64,000 nt of DNA from Paracentrotus lividus (GCA_940671915.1 CALNVZ010000174.1:25049571-25113570), one strand, 5' to 3'; positions 23,476 to 35,403 are shown, counted from the first letter of the stretch. The notes: generated by a model not told the origin, from the sequence alone. Numbers and translations: made by a program.

Positions 23476-24279
23476 ATCTAAATGTCGATTCCAATTTGCG
23501 CAAATGAACGCCTTGGAATCGCACGGGATTCCCGCAGGGGACGGCGTCCTTATGCGGCGGTCACAACTCGACTTCTCTTGTCGCAGCTTAAAAATCAGCC
23601 AAATGTGAACTTGCGCACTGTGGCGATTCTTGCGACCGCAACAGGCGATCGATTGTTTTCTACCTGACGGCGGCCTGTCGCCTTTAGGTTCCTGATTGTC
23701 TTCTCAGTCCGCCAAAATATTTTCGGTCGTGAGTGATTTTCGACCATCTCAAAAATTTGCGGCGACTCTAAACTATCTGATGCAATAGGAGGCCGATCCT
23801 GATTTTGGTGAATTGAGTTGGCGACAAAAGGCCGTAGCAGCTTATACCCCCGTCACACTGAGCTCGTTCCTACTACGCCCTTGCAAATTTTGCCGAACGG
23901 GCATAGTCTCTGTGAAAACTGAGTGGACGTAGTAAATACTTCTTACGATCTGTTTACGAACTTCATGGACTAGCTAGATCGGATTTTCAAAAAAGTGTTT
24001 AAAAAAATCGGGTACCCGGCCATCTCGACCTAAAATTTAACGGGGTGGCAACGTACCTGAAACGAGATGGACGTAGGCCTACTAAGTACAAACGAAATTG
24101 TTCTAAAGATGTGCTAGGACGTCTTACAAACGAGCATTGTATATTCACTATCAGCTTGAAGTTACGAAGACGCATGAGGTCTGGCAAAAACAGGATAGTT
24201 TTTTTTTATGGGAAACGGGCACGCATTTGCGTTCAACACGTTCTAGCCACGGATAATGACGAAGTAATGCTACACAGTA
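23476..24279. other. CpG-rich repetitive sequence, no gene assigned
   Basis: Rich in GTCGC/GCGAC words, similar in style to 26340-26620, 27140-27360 and 48200-48520. Short ORFs on both strands; none has a domain. It may be remnants of CpG-rich DNA elements. Confidence 0.35.
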
Positions 24280-24963
24280 CAGTCACACAGACACTTACAC
24301 TGTAAAAAAAATGAGTAAAATCTTACCCAATACTGAGCAAAAAGGTAACTCGCGTGAAATTGAGTAAAAAATATTACTCATGCAGTAGAGCCAAATGTTA
24401 CTCAGAAAAGAGTAACTTTTAGTCATCTATATGTATCATTCCTAGCTTCGAAAGGAGTAAACAATTAGTTTACTCAGTTTCTTGCGAGTTACCTTTTTAC
24501 TATAGCTCTGTTAAGCGTAAACAAAATTTACTCCGTTGGGAGTAAAGCATTAGTTTACTCATTTTCTTGCGAGTTACCTTTTTACTTTTACTCTGTTAAG
24601 AGGAAACAAAATTTACTCCGTGGGACTAAAGCATAATTATGTTTACTCATTCTCTTGCGCGTTCTTTTTACTAGCTCTGTAAGCGTAAAAAAAAATTTAC
24701 TCCGTTGGGAAGTAAAGCATAGTTTACCCATTTCTGCGAGTTACCTTTTTTTTTTAACAGTGTACGTGAGTTACGTCCGGTTGCGTCCAAAAGTCTTTAT
24801 TTTTCTGCGATCGCCACGGATGCCTACCCGTCATAGTCAGCCGTGAAATATGATAATTTAGTTCATCCAGTAAAACAAAGAAATACATAGGAAATGATTG
24901 AATAGAAGATGAAATAAGATTAAAACAACACAACGTATCGATACGTAAGTGTCTGTGTGACTG
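24280..24963. mobile_element. CAGTCACACAGACAC MITE, copy 1, interrupted
   Basis: TIRs CAGTCACACAGACACTTAC and its complement, TA on both sides (24278-24279, 24964-24965). About 219 bp without the 465 bp element inserted 18 bp from its left end. Confidence 0.75.
24298..24762. mobile_element. CACTGTAAAAAAA element nested in MITE, TA target
   Basis: Termini CACTGTAAAA and TTTTAACAGTG with TA at 24296-24297 and 24763-24764. The interior is about four ~115 bp tandem units carrying TTACTCCGTTGGGAGTAAA and GCGAGTTACCTTTTTACT. No ORF. Confidence 0.75.
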
Positions 24964-24976
24964 TAGCATAATGCTA

Positions 24977-25194
24977 CAGTCACACAGACACTGACGTTGA
25001 GTTACGTCCGGTTGCGTCCAAAAAATTATTCCTTTCTTCAGATCCCCCACGGATGCTTACTCGTCATAGTTAGCAGTAGAAATATTGAAAATTTCGTTCA
25101 TCCAGTAAACAATGAAATACATAAGAAATGTAGAATAGAAAGAAATAAGATTACAACACACAAACGTATCTATACGTAAGTGTCTGTGTGACTG
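24977..25194. mobile_element. CAGTCACACAGACAC MITE, copy 2 (uninterrupted)
   Basis: 218 bp, same TIRs as copy 1, TA at 24975-24976 and 25195-25196. It lies 11 bp from copy 1 in the same orientation and shows what the site interrupted in copy 1 looked like. Confidence 0.8.
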
Positions 25195-25227
25195 TATAGC
25201 ATAAGAACGAGATGAACTTTCTGGAGG

Positions 25228-26326
25228 CCATATCAATTCTAGTTGTAAACTTAAGAGATAGAGGGCGCTACCATTCTACTCAAAGCGAACGTGCCCATTG
25301 ACTTTTTCGTTTTTGGACAGTTGGGACAGTTTCCACTTAATTCTTTATTGGTGGCGAGCAAACTACCTTTTCAAAGAAAGTTCAACTTGAATAAGTACCT
25401 AAGAGTCTGAATTTTTCAAAAATAGAATAACTTATTGCAAAGGGGAAAAAAGTCCTGTCACTTGTGTCAATTCGAAAGCCTAATCAGACAAATCCTGTAC
25501 AATATGGTATATTTGCTCCAAAATAGCTTATGCGCTGCACAGTTTGATCCTCGATGCCGCATTTTTATACTATTAAGCTTATGGTTCAACAGGCAATTAA
25601 AAGCTTGAATTCTCAGCTATCCGGAGATGGGTACATTCATTTTAATTGAAATAAAAAAAAGTCCTGTCACTTTGAACATAATCATAAGAGGTTCTTTCCT
25701 CGACTAGTCAATATTACGCTTATCACACAGTCATGCATATCGCATAGAAACATGTGAACCGCGCCTTCACAAGACATACATTGTGAACTTGTCACAAGTC
25801 TTGCGAAGACGCCGTTCACATGTCTATGCGATATGCATGTGATAAGCGTAAATATTGACCAGTCGAGAAAAAGAACCTCTTATTGATTATGTTCAAAGTG
25901 ACAGGACTTTTTTAATCAATTAAAATGAATGTACAATCTCCGGGAAGCTGAGAATCAAGCGTTTAATTGCCCTGCGAACAATAAGCTATAATAGAATATT
26001 GCGGCATCGAGGTTCAAAAACTAACAGCGCATGAGCTATTTTGAGAGCAAAATACCATATTGTACAGGAATTGATCTGACTAAGCTTTCGAATTGACAAA
26101 AGTGCAGACTTCTTCTTCCTTTGCAATAAGTTATTCCTATTTTTGAAAAATTCAGACTCTTAGCGTACTTAATCAAAGTGAACATTTCTTGGAAAGGTAG
26201 TTGCTCGCCACAACATAAGGAAATAAAGTGGAAAAACTGTCCAAAAACAAAAAAAGTCAATGGCGCGTTCGCTTGGATAGAATGTGAGCGCCCTCTATCT
26301 CTAAGTTACAACTAGAATTGATATGG
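25228..26326. mobile_element. 1.1 kb foldback element
   Basis: Almost fully palindromic around about 25777. Outer ends CCATATCAATTCTAGTTGTAA and complement, then AGAGATAGAGGGCGCT. Midway, both arms carry AGTCCTGTCACTT and GATGCCGC in inverted order. Arms differ by scattered substitutions and indels. Target duplication was not identified. Confidence 0.8.
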
Positions 26327-26744
26327 CGCGGCAACCTACAACTGACGCGCCCAGGCCGCTAAACATGATATATCTGGCGACAATCTACGATAGCACCTTG
26401 TCGCGACAAGAGAACAGGCTACGGTTATGACGTCAACCTAACTGACACCGCGCTATGTTTAACTTGTTGAAAATCCAGCGGAGAACTGAATTTTGCTACG
26501 TATTTTGGCGACAGACGCGATAATTCACGATCTTATAGCGATTGGACCTCCGGGTTGGACCTGTACTCTGGTGGCGACAAGTATAGTTCGTAGGTTCGCG
26601 CCACAACGATCGCCTTCTGTGGACAGACCCTTTACAAAATTTTTTTGCATGATACTTAATTCGTCGGATAAATTATTCCTTATCATTAAATTTTGGTCAA
26701 AATATTCTCTGTGTGCATGACTGGGCAGCAAATTAATGTCATGC
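26327..26744. other. 3' flank of the minus-strand gene
   Basis: Sequence immediately downstream of the stop at 26745. A GTCGCGAC-rich stretch lies at 26370-26420. No AATAAA was confirmed on the minus strand; AAATTAA-like AT-rich sequence lies near 26725. Confidence 0.3.
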
Positions 26745-27034
26745 CTAGGCCCTATCTTTCAGGCAAGGGATATCAATCTGCATTCGAGCATTTTGACGAA
26801 CGACTCTTAATCCAATGTGAGTAATGTTGAAGTGCATGTTATCCTGCCATTGTACAATAGAATTGGACTCGCCGATATGGCCGATCTGGTAGAAATTATT
26901 CTTGAAGTCAACCCAATAACGATTGGTCCCAGCATTGTCACAAATCATCAGCGGATCATCTTTAAAGAGTACAGTTTGGATGAAGAACCCGGATCGTGAT
27001 AGTGAAATACGTTTGACGCCGTTTGGACACATAC
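26745..27034 (-). CDS. Terminal coding exon, Methyltransf_FA-like domain (C-terminal part)
   Basis: Minus-strand exon opening after acceptor TTTTTACAG in phase 1 and ending at TAG (26747-26745), 290 bp. It reads MCPNGVKRISLSRSG early, then NRYWVDFKNNFYQIGHIGES, then WQDNMHFNITHIGLRVV. The order F/YW-x(4)-N-x-I-x-VG, then W-x-D and I-x-H-I-G-L, matches the second half of the farnesoic acid O-methyltransferase-like domain (Methyltransf_FA, PF12248) as I know it. In most animals this domain is a secreted or extracellular module of unproven enzyme activity. The first half is supplied by the exon at 28148-28324, and the joint restores CGT (Arg). A 134-codon ORF extends further upstream (to 27149) but that part is intron. 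Confidence 0.6.
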
Positions 27035-28147
27035 CTGTAAAAACGACCAAAAACGTACGAAACAATAAGCTAGATATTATTATACTCTGTGCACCATGAA
27101 ATAAAACAAAGGAGTAAATTATGAGAAAATTGTTATTATATACAGGCAAATTTTGCGACTCCGAAACTCTGGACTCGCGGAGACATGCATCTCCTGAGTC
27201 TCCGCAGCGTCTTTAATTGAGATGCCGCGACGTCTCCCGAGTCCCTACGACGTCGCATGAGTTGGGGTAAAAAACGAAACCGTTTTCTTCCCAGCGAGAC
27301 TGATGCCACTGATCCATCGCGAAAGTCTCGGGAGTCACGTGGGGTGTGACTGCGCCATTATACTTCAGTTGTATGCTTTTTATACTTTGCATTCTTAACA
27401 ATATCTTACGAATGAGTCATTGCCTTGTCATTATAATTATAGTGAGAGTCTAGCCAACTCATAGGTATCAGCATTAATGGCGCAGTCATAATTATGTATG
27501 ACGCATGGCCAACGCACAGCAAGTATATGCGCTGGTGTGCGTTACTCATTCGTCAATCAGGCGCGCTTTGCCAACGCCAGCAGCGGACGCAGCCTGATCT
27601 GCGCCTGATATGAACGCAGTGCATTCGTTGCGTAATATGTCTTGTCTAGGTATACGCTCAGTGCATGTTGTCGGCAATTTTGACAAATTTCAATGCGCTG
27701 GTCTTGCGTTTTGTACATGTGACTGCTATAAAAAAATCCACGAGCAAAAATCTGAAAAGCAATATTGACCCAATAGCGTGTTTCGCTGAAAGACGTCGAC
27801 GTAGTCTAGAACGTAAGCATAAAAGGGCTATATTTTCAAAATAGCTCAAGAAAAACAGCTCATAGAAAACCAAACAAATGAGAGTCTCATATTAAAGTGT
27901 ATATAATATGATGTGTTAAATGATTTATAGGGATGTATATATATTTTTCTTATCATGACGAAGAGTAACTCACATTCTCTCCAGCATGTGTCCAGTGAAG
28001 CCCTGGTCACAAGCTGACGTACGTTTTTTTTTTTTTCGTTTTTGGGGAGGCCACGGTCGCTACGTTTTTCTGAAAATTTTATTATATTCCAACGTTCTAA
28101 TTACGTCGTACATCTTTCAGCGAAAAACCCGCTAATATCTTGCTTAC
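27035..28147 (-). other. Intron between the two Methyltransf_FA-like exons
   Basis: Donor GTAAGC (28147-28142) and acceptor ending CAG (27037-27035) on the minus strand, 1113 bp. It contains CpG-rich repeat sequence (27140-27640) and a fragment related to the 19937-20671 element (about 27780-27850). Confidence 0.5.
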
Positions 28148-28324
28148 GGATATAAATCATTTTCGTTAAGTATTCCAGACGGAGCCGATCCAAAAGAAAG
28201 ATGTCCACTGCGTGGCTTCTCAAGCTAAAAGCAATACGGGTTTGAGATTGATCTAGCTTCTTTAGTGGAAATGCCACGCCACTCCAGTGGTTACGCATAG
28301 GCCTCAGCTGCAGGTCACATAGAT
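28148..28324 (-). CDS. Internal coding exon, Methyltransf_FA-like domain (N-terminal part)
   Basis: A 177 bp minus-strand exon bounded by CAG at 28327-28325 and donor GTAAGC. It is phase 1 at both ends; an alternative start at 28307 (after CTGCAG) would be phase 0. It reads GVAFPLKKLDQSQ, then RIAFSLRSHAVDIFLLDRL, then LTKMIYI. The I-x-F-x-(V/L)-R-x-x-x-D-I-x-L pattern followed by Y-x-I suits the first beta-strands of the Methyltransf_FA domain. Joined to 26745-27034 it gives about 155 residues, near the expected size of this domain plus a short tail. Upstream exons must exist; the next recognised minus-strand exon is at 51254, beyond two large transposon clusters. Confidence 0.5.
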
Positions 28325-28588
28325 CTGCGTTTCAAAAGCATCACGAGAAATTCAAAATATAAACTGTACCTGGAATTTTTCCATAAAAATAATGATTACT
28401 TCTAGTTGCAAAAATAAACACAAACACAAAACAAAACAACCCCCCCCCAAAAAAAAAAAATAGTAATAATAAATAAATAATAATAATAAACAAATAAATA
28501 AATAAATAGATAAATAAATTTTAAAAAAATTAAAAATTAAAAAAATAAAAAATAAAAAAATAATAAAATAAAATAAATCTTAAAAGAT
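28325..28588. repeat. AT-rich low-complexity tract
   Basis: From about 28438 the sequence is C8, poly-A, then AAATAAAT-type repeats to 28580. No gene content. Confidence 0.8.
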
Positions 28589-28839
28589 CAATATATAAAA
28601 TAAACAAAATAGATGGGAATATATCAGTATGTATGATAGGTCGTATGAAAGAAGGTTTCTGATTGGTCAGATATGCTCTCCTTGCCACTGCGTAATTCGT
28701 TATATGGCCACGACCATTGTATATACCCAGTTATATTTCATGGTATTTTGTGTGCGAATTCCCATAGGGGTAAGGTAATTTAATATGAGCGCGATCGTAA
28801 CCTCATTATTTCAAGTGCATGCGCGTAGCTTAAATCTTA
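28589..28839. repeat. 251 bp direct repeat, copy a
   Basis: Nearly identical to 32921-33171 in the same orientation. Both contain ATATATCAGTATGTATGATA, a CTGATTGGTCAG box and GTATATACCCAG. Together they bracket the giant palindrome 28952-32695. Confidence 0.85.
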
Positions 28840-28951
28840 CAATTTAATTGTGACGCCAATCCATTAACCTCATTAACTAGTCCTTTACATAAATTTAACC
28901 TGTCGAATAAAAGATTTCTGATAGGTTGATTGTTCAGTTTCCTATCTTATA

Positions 28952-31900
28952 CAGTGTGTACCACAAAAAATTCTAAAGCACTTAAGATGGGTATAATATC
29001 AAAATTAAAATATTATATTGTTTATAACTTTACACCTGCAAACTGCAATTCATTTTCTACAACTGGATGAAATTTTATGTATATGGTCCAATAATGACAA
29101 AGATATGAGCATTTTTTTCATTACACATCAGGAAACCTCTCCATCCAAGTTTTGTATTAAGTATACCAGATGTATCGAATAAAAGAAACCCAAGTTTGAT
29201 AATTAATACTTTGAAAATCATTTCAGTAGGGATTATGAAATTTATATCACTGTAAAGTACAACTCATTACCATTTTAATGATACCTCTCTCAGCTCACAA
29301 ATATCATGTATCACTGAACCCTATTGTTTTAAATATGTCTTGCAAAATTGTGAGTGGTTCACTTTCACGCTCATTGAGATGGGTTGTTTAAATGTGCCTA
29401 AAAAGGGAACCAAACTTTGATCCTCAATATTTTCAAAAATATTACAGTGGTGATTATGAAGTTCATATCACCGGAAAGTGCAACGCATTACCGTTTTAAT
29501 GATACATCTTTCAGCTCATCAATGAAAATATCTCGCAAAATTGTGATTGATGCACTGTCATGATTCTTATATTATCCACGATGAACTTAAAGACCGTGGA
29601 CGGAGTAAATACAACCTTACATCGATTGAAAGCTAAGTAGGCGTATAACATAAAATAAATTCAATTTTCATAACAGTATTCATAAAAAGGTGGTCGAACC
29701 TCAACCATTGTTCCCTCTGAAATACTCGAAAAGTTAACCCCTATATTTTAATGGGCGGTTGTGTGACGTCAAAGAATTTTAGGAATGCTACAAGCGGCAG
29801 CATACGATTTGGGTTTCGCCTTTAGAAAACAGGTTGTAATTGCTTTGTCAGAAGAAACATGCGATTCGATCCGATGGTCAGAAACAATAGACGCGCACCC
29901 ATGTGTTGCTAGAATTTTATTAGTTATGAATGAAAGGGCAAATAACACAACACAAAAAGAAAGTTTCCCATATTTTCAAATATTATTAATTTTTTAAATA
30001 GAGAGAGTTCTTAAAAATCTAATTTATGTCCATAGATAGGGAATTTAATTTTTTTAGCTACAATGGAGCGAATTTTAGGGATATCTATGAAGTCATGCTT
30101 CAGTGAGCAATGGTTGAATGCAAAATGTCATTTTTGGAAGTTCGGCAAGCTAATCACACTTTGATTCAATGATATCGGACCAAATTTTAGATTTTAAACA
30201 ATTTCACGCATTCAGAATGACGCAAAACGCTGCTTCCAAACATACGCAAGGACATTTGCCGTAAAATTTCACGGTTGACTGAGCATGCAGCAAGAATGCC
30301 CAAAACTGCGATTTTTACATTTTATCCATGGTGAAATTGATTTCAAATATGATGAGATTCATGTCAGAGAGTGTTTTTTTAACTTTTCCAAAAAAAATTT
30401 TATCAATTCAGGTTGATGAACACCATAAAATACCATGTAAAACACTAAGTAATATTCTTTCCATTTTGTACACTAAAATCTGTGAATATCTGTTTGTATT
30501 ATTTTATGACCGGCTGCACGTGTGTACATGATCATTATTGCATTATCTTAAAAACTTCATGCTTCAGGAGCCGTGGCACTGGAAAAGCTGTTTTTATTTA
30601 GAGACCAAAAATTAATTGGTAACTTTGCTTAACCAAACAATTTCGTTTGAAAGTATTCATTTAATTTCATTTTCGCAAAATTCCTGATTTGTTTCTTCAG
30701 TGAACACAGATATGAGAAAAACATGAAAAGGGAAGAAAGTTTACGGCCCCTGGCACGGCCTAATGGTAAGTCCGATTCTCATCTGACCAAAGTTCCTGTT
30801 AGTTTAATGACTTCTTAAAGATTTGTGCCAAGTTTTCACCCTGAATTAACTCACAGTTTAACGAACAAAACTATTGACAATGTAACTGAAGCAAATATTT
30901 GACGTTTGTTCATTTATGTTCAAACTCTATACGAAAGTCAATGGTGAGGAAATCAATATGTGAACAAAAGTCACATATTGCCAATTTCATTGTAATTTTT
31001 GGTCGTTACTGTGAGTTAAATCTGAACTCGGCACAAATCTTTAGAAGTCATTAACTAACAAGAACTTTGGTCAAATTTGAGAATCGACGTACCATTAGGC
31101 CGTTTACTAGGGCCGTAACGTTCTTCCTTTTCATGTTTTTCTATTATCTGTGTTCACTGAAGCATAAAAATCGGATTTTTGCAAAATGAAATCAAATGAA
31201 TACTTTCAAACGAATTTTATGGTTAAGCAAAGTAAGCAATTTAAATTTTTCTCTAATAAAAAAAACAGCTTTTCCAGTGCACGTGCTCACTGAAGCATGA
31301 AAGTTTATAAAGCCAATAGGATCATTGTACACACGTGCACCGGTTCATAAAAATATACAAAAACAGATATTCACATGATTTTTAGTGTAACAAAATGGAA
31401 GAATACTTACTTAGGTTTTTCACATGTACTTTCTGGTGTTCATTCAACCGGAATTGATTTAAATTTTTTGGCAAAAATTAAAACAATCTTGCCTAGACAT
31501 GAATCCCATCTATTTTGACATGGCAAAGAATAAAAATCGCAGATTTGGCATTTTTTGCTGCAGCTCACTCAACCGTGAAATTTTACGCAACGTCCTTGGC
31601 GTATGTTGGAAGCACGTTGCTACATTCTGATGCCGTGAAATGTTTAATCAAAATTTTGGTCGGATATCATTGAATCAAAGTTGTGATTTTAGGCTTGCGA
31701 ACTTCAAAAAATGACATTTTTGCATTCAACATTTGCTTCACTGAAGCATTGACAACATGATTTTTCCTAAATTCACTCCATGCGTTGCAAATTAAAATTC
31801 CCTAACAATGGACATATAATATAGATTTTTTGAACTCCTCCTATTCAAAAAATTATTGATATTTGAAATTAGGTGGAACTTTCTTTTTGTGTATGTGTTT

Positions 31901-32695
31901 ACATCAGCATAGATGTTCGCATTCCGTTAACATCTGACGTCATCAGCCGCGCAATTTAAAATAGGGGTACTTTTCGAGTATTTGGAGGTGGCTGGTTGAG
32001 GTTCGATACCATTTTTAATGAAATACTTTTAGATGGACAATAAAAGCTTAATTGGAAATTGTTGTATTTATTAGCTTTTTTAATATTGTAAATTGGGTTT
32101 TATTTCTCGGGTTCCGTCGGGGACTTAAGGTTTTCTGGGCTGTTCGATGAGCTGTACATGAAAAATTACCTGCGATGATAAACTTGATGGACAACTAGGC
32201 ATTTCCAACCCATTTATCAAAACATTGAATAATGGAATCCTTTACTTAAATAGCTAATCATGTTTAGGACATTAAAACAACTCGTCTCAGAGCATGAAAA
32301 GGAACCAATCACAATTTGCAGACTTTTTTCGAACAGTGGGGTTCAGTGATGCATGATATTGTGAGCTAAGAGAGGTATCAATGGTAATGGAGTTGCACTT
32401 TACATGTTAATTTTATAATACTATGAAAAAAATTTCAAATTATTAATGATCAAACTTCGTTTCTTTTTATTCGATATTACCTGACTTATATTTAATACAA
32501 AATTGGATGAAGTTTCCTGATGTGTGATGAAAAAGGCTCATATCTTTGTAATTACTGGACCTTTACATAAAATTTGATCCAATTTATAGAAAATGATTTG
32601 TAGTTTACGGGTGTAAAGATATGAATAATATAATATTGCAATTTTAATATTATACCCATCTAAAGTGCCATTAGCATTTTTTGTGGGACACATTG
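28952..32695. mobile_element. 3.74 kb palindromic TIR element, TA target
   Basis: Ends CAGTGTGTACCACAAAAAAT and ...ATTTTTTGTGGGACACATTG, flanked by TA (28950-28951, 32696-32697). The whole length is an imperfect inverted repeat with arms of about 1.85 kb. Matched landmarks are GTAAAATTTCACGGTTGA (30260) with its complement (31573), and CCTAATGG (30760) with CCATTAGG (31091). No ORF exceeds 70 codons and no transposase is recognisable. Ends resemble the CAGTGCGTCCCA family, which suggests Tc1/mariner-type mobilisation (inference). Confidence 0.8.
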
Positions 32696-32736
32696 TATAA
32701 CGCATAGACCATGCTTACTGCCTTAAAATCCATATA

Positions 32737-32920
32737 GGGTACATGCCGGTAATATGGGCCACCTAAGCTCATTTGCATAAGTTGCATACAATTATTACAA
32801 AATGTCACACAGCCTTATCTTTGTTTGTATGAATCAATAACTACTGCTCTAACTTTTATTGTGAAGAAAAACAATTATCACCAACCCCCCCTTGTCTGCA
32901 ATATTCAAATGTTATAAAAT
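32737..32920. mobile_element. GGGTACATGC element, left 184 bp only
   Basis: Starts GGGTACATGCCGGTAATATG after TA and stops abruptly where the 251 bp repeat copy b begins. Right part missing. Confidence 0.75.
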
Positions 32921-33171
32921 TCAATATATAAAATAAACAAAATAGATGGGAATATATCAGTATGTATGATAGGTCGTATTGAAAGAAGGTTTCTGATTGG
33001 TCAGATATGCTCTCCTTGCCACTGCGTAATTCGTTATATGGCCACGACCATTGTATATACCCAGTTATATTTCATTGTATTTTGTGTGCGAATTCCCATT
33101 AGGGGTGGTAATTTTAATGAGCGCGATCGTAACCTCATTATTTCAAGTGCATGCGCGTAGCTTAAATCTTA
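32921..33171. repeat. 251 bp direct repeat, copy b
   Basis: Matches 28589-28839. It is joined directly to AATCCATA, the same target sequence found before the truncated element at 32737, so a rearrangement rather than simple insertion is likely. The 64-codon ORF at 32966-33160 is frame-broken in copy a. Confidence 0.85.
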
Positions 33172-33181
33172 AATCCATATA

Positions 33182-34130
33182 GGGTACATGGAGTATATTG
33201 GCCCCTAAGCTCATTTGCCTAATTTGCATAAAATTACGAAATGACACACAGTCTAATCTTTGTTTATATGAATCATAACTACTGCTCTAACTTTATTTTT
33301 GAAGAAAAACAATTATCACCAACCCCCTGTCTGCAATATTCAATAATTGACGTCATTACCAAAGTGTGCATATATGGGCACATGTATCTAATGTATGTTT
33401 TAAAAACTACAATGACTCTACCATGTGTGGAATTTTGCTTAAATGCTGAATATAATTAACTTTAAGATATAATTTGAAATTATAAGACCCTTCAGTAATC
33501 CTTTGACTATATATTTTCATTGTTATGTATTTTGTATATTATTTTAATTTGAAATATTATTTAAATACTATTTTCATTTATACAAGTCAATATAGGCCTA
33601 TAATAAGTATAATTATATTTTAATTTATACTGGTGAATATACCCGAAAAAATCGTAGCAAAGAGATTGATGCCTCATCCAATCTACAGACAGATCATTTG
33701 CGCCATTTTGGATGTCCCATATTACCTGCACTAATGTTGCTATGTCAGAAGCATTCAATGCCACATTGCACCTCTTCACTAAAACAAATTGACCTGTACA
33801 CGCTAGTATGATCAAAATAAAACTATATAGCTTACTAAATATACCAAACAATTGAGGTTATCCCTTCAAACACTCTTTCACCATCACATTCGTGAAATAT
33901 CAAATTTTACATCAGGGTAAAAAATGCCGTAAGTTTTACTACCTTGTTGGTTTTAGCAATTTCTCAGAGAAATTTCGGCATCAGATGCTCTCACGACGAT
34001 ATATTTGCGTATACAGTTATGAACAACATTATGGTGCTCAACCGGTCACCGGTCACCGGTCGACGCGTCACGACATGATTTGCTTCAGGTGGCCCATATT
34101 ACCTGCTGGCCCATATTACTGCATGTACCC
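33182..34130. mobile_element. GGGTACATGC element, no LINE insert
   Basis: 949 bp with TA on both sides (33180-33181, 34131-34132). It reads directly from GTATACAGT into TATGAAC at 34010-34022, an empty site for the LINE insertion in 11828-13116. The left terminus is slightly degenerate (GGGTACATGGAG). Confidence 0.8.
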
Positions 34131-34559
34131 TAGGGTACATGCAGGTAATATGGGCCACCTAAGCTCATTTGCATAAGTTGCATACAATTGTTACAAATGA
34201 CACACAGCCTTATCTTTTGTTTGTATGATCATAACTACTGCTCTAACTTTTATTGTGAAGAAAAACAATTATCACCAACCCCCCTATCTGCAATATTTAA
34301 ATGTTGACGTCATCACCAAGTGCCAATATGGTAATATGGCATAATATTACGTATTTAATGTTTTTATTTTTTAAACTACAATGACTCTACTATGTCTGGA
34401 ATTTGCTTTAAATGTTGAAAATCATTAACTTTAAGATATCATTTGAAATTATAAGACCCTTCAGTAAATACCTTGACTACATATTTAATTTAAATTTTGT
34501 GCTTGTTTGAAGAATTTTTTTTTTTCATTATACAAATCAATATACAATAAGTTATTTCT

Positions 34560-34918
34560 ATTAATAATATATTGTAAATATAGGGTGGTGAGTTGAAAGA
34601 TGACCACCCGTAAATGTGGTTTGTCACCAAATAACAAAAAGCCAAAACAAGGAAATTGGCTCAATTATTGTTCTTTTCTGAATAGATAATATGACAGCCA
34701 CCATGTAGAAAGTAGAATGGACGAAATCGGTCAAAAATTGAGGATTTTACAGCGATTTTTGTGATTTGTACGTTAATATAAGTACTTTGTGCATGACATG
34801 ATTTATTGAGGGACGCAAGATTTTTGTGTAAAACGAAAGCACCATAACAACAATCAATCACTTTCGTTTTCAGTTGAATTTAACTCACGTAATAAGGAAC
34901 GTATCAAACAAATCTTGG
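34560..34918. mobile_element. Unclassified insert in a GGGTACATGC element
   Basis: About 360 bp absent from sister elements. It begins near GGGTGGTGAGTTGAAAGATG and has no clear TIR. The 66-codon minus ORF (34661-34861) has no known domain. Confidence 0.45.
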
Positions 34919-35133
34919 CGAAGAGATTGATGCCTCATCCCAATACCAAGTAGGACCTACCAGAATAATTTCCGCCATTTTGGACTGCCCATATTACCTG
35001 CACTAATTGTTGCTATGTTAGGCAAACATTCAATGCCACAATGCACCCCTTCATTACAACAAATTGACCTGTACACGCTATTATGATAAAAATGAAGCTA
35101 TAAGCTTACTTAATATACAAACGATTGAGGTTA

Positions 35134-35159
35134 CCCCCCCCCCCCCCCCCCCCCCCCCC
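35134..35159. repeat. 26 bp poly-C tract
   Basis: An uninterrupted run of 26 C, where sister elements have 4 to 5 C (e.g. 12528-12532). Either a true mononucleotide expansion or a sequencing artefact. Confidence 0.9.
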
Positions 35160-35403
35160 AAACACTTTTTTTCACCATCACATTCTGTGAAATATCAAAT
35201 TTTACATCAGGGTAAAAAAATGCCGTAATTTTTAGCTACCATGGTGGTTCTCAGCAATTTTCTCAGAGAAATTTCGGCATCAGATGCTCTCACGATGATA
35301 GATTTTCGTTAATAGTTTATAATTATGAACAACATGTGGCGCTCACACCGGTCACCGGTCACGACATGATTTGCTTCACGTAGCCCATTACCTGCACGTA
35401 CTA

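Noticed and set aside
30328..30531. ORFs inside the giant palindromes (also 39726-40039, 33561-33851)
   Set aside because: Short, frame-broken relative to the opposite arm, and without known motifs. Treated as element sequence.
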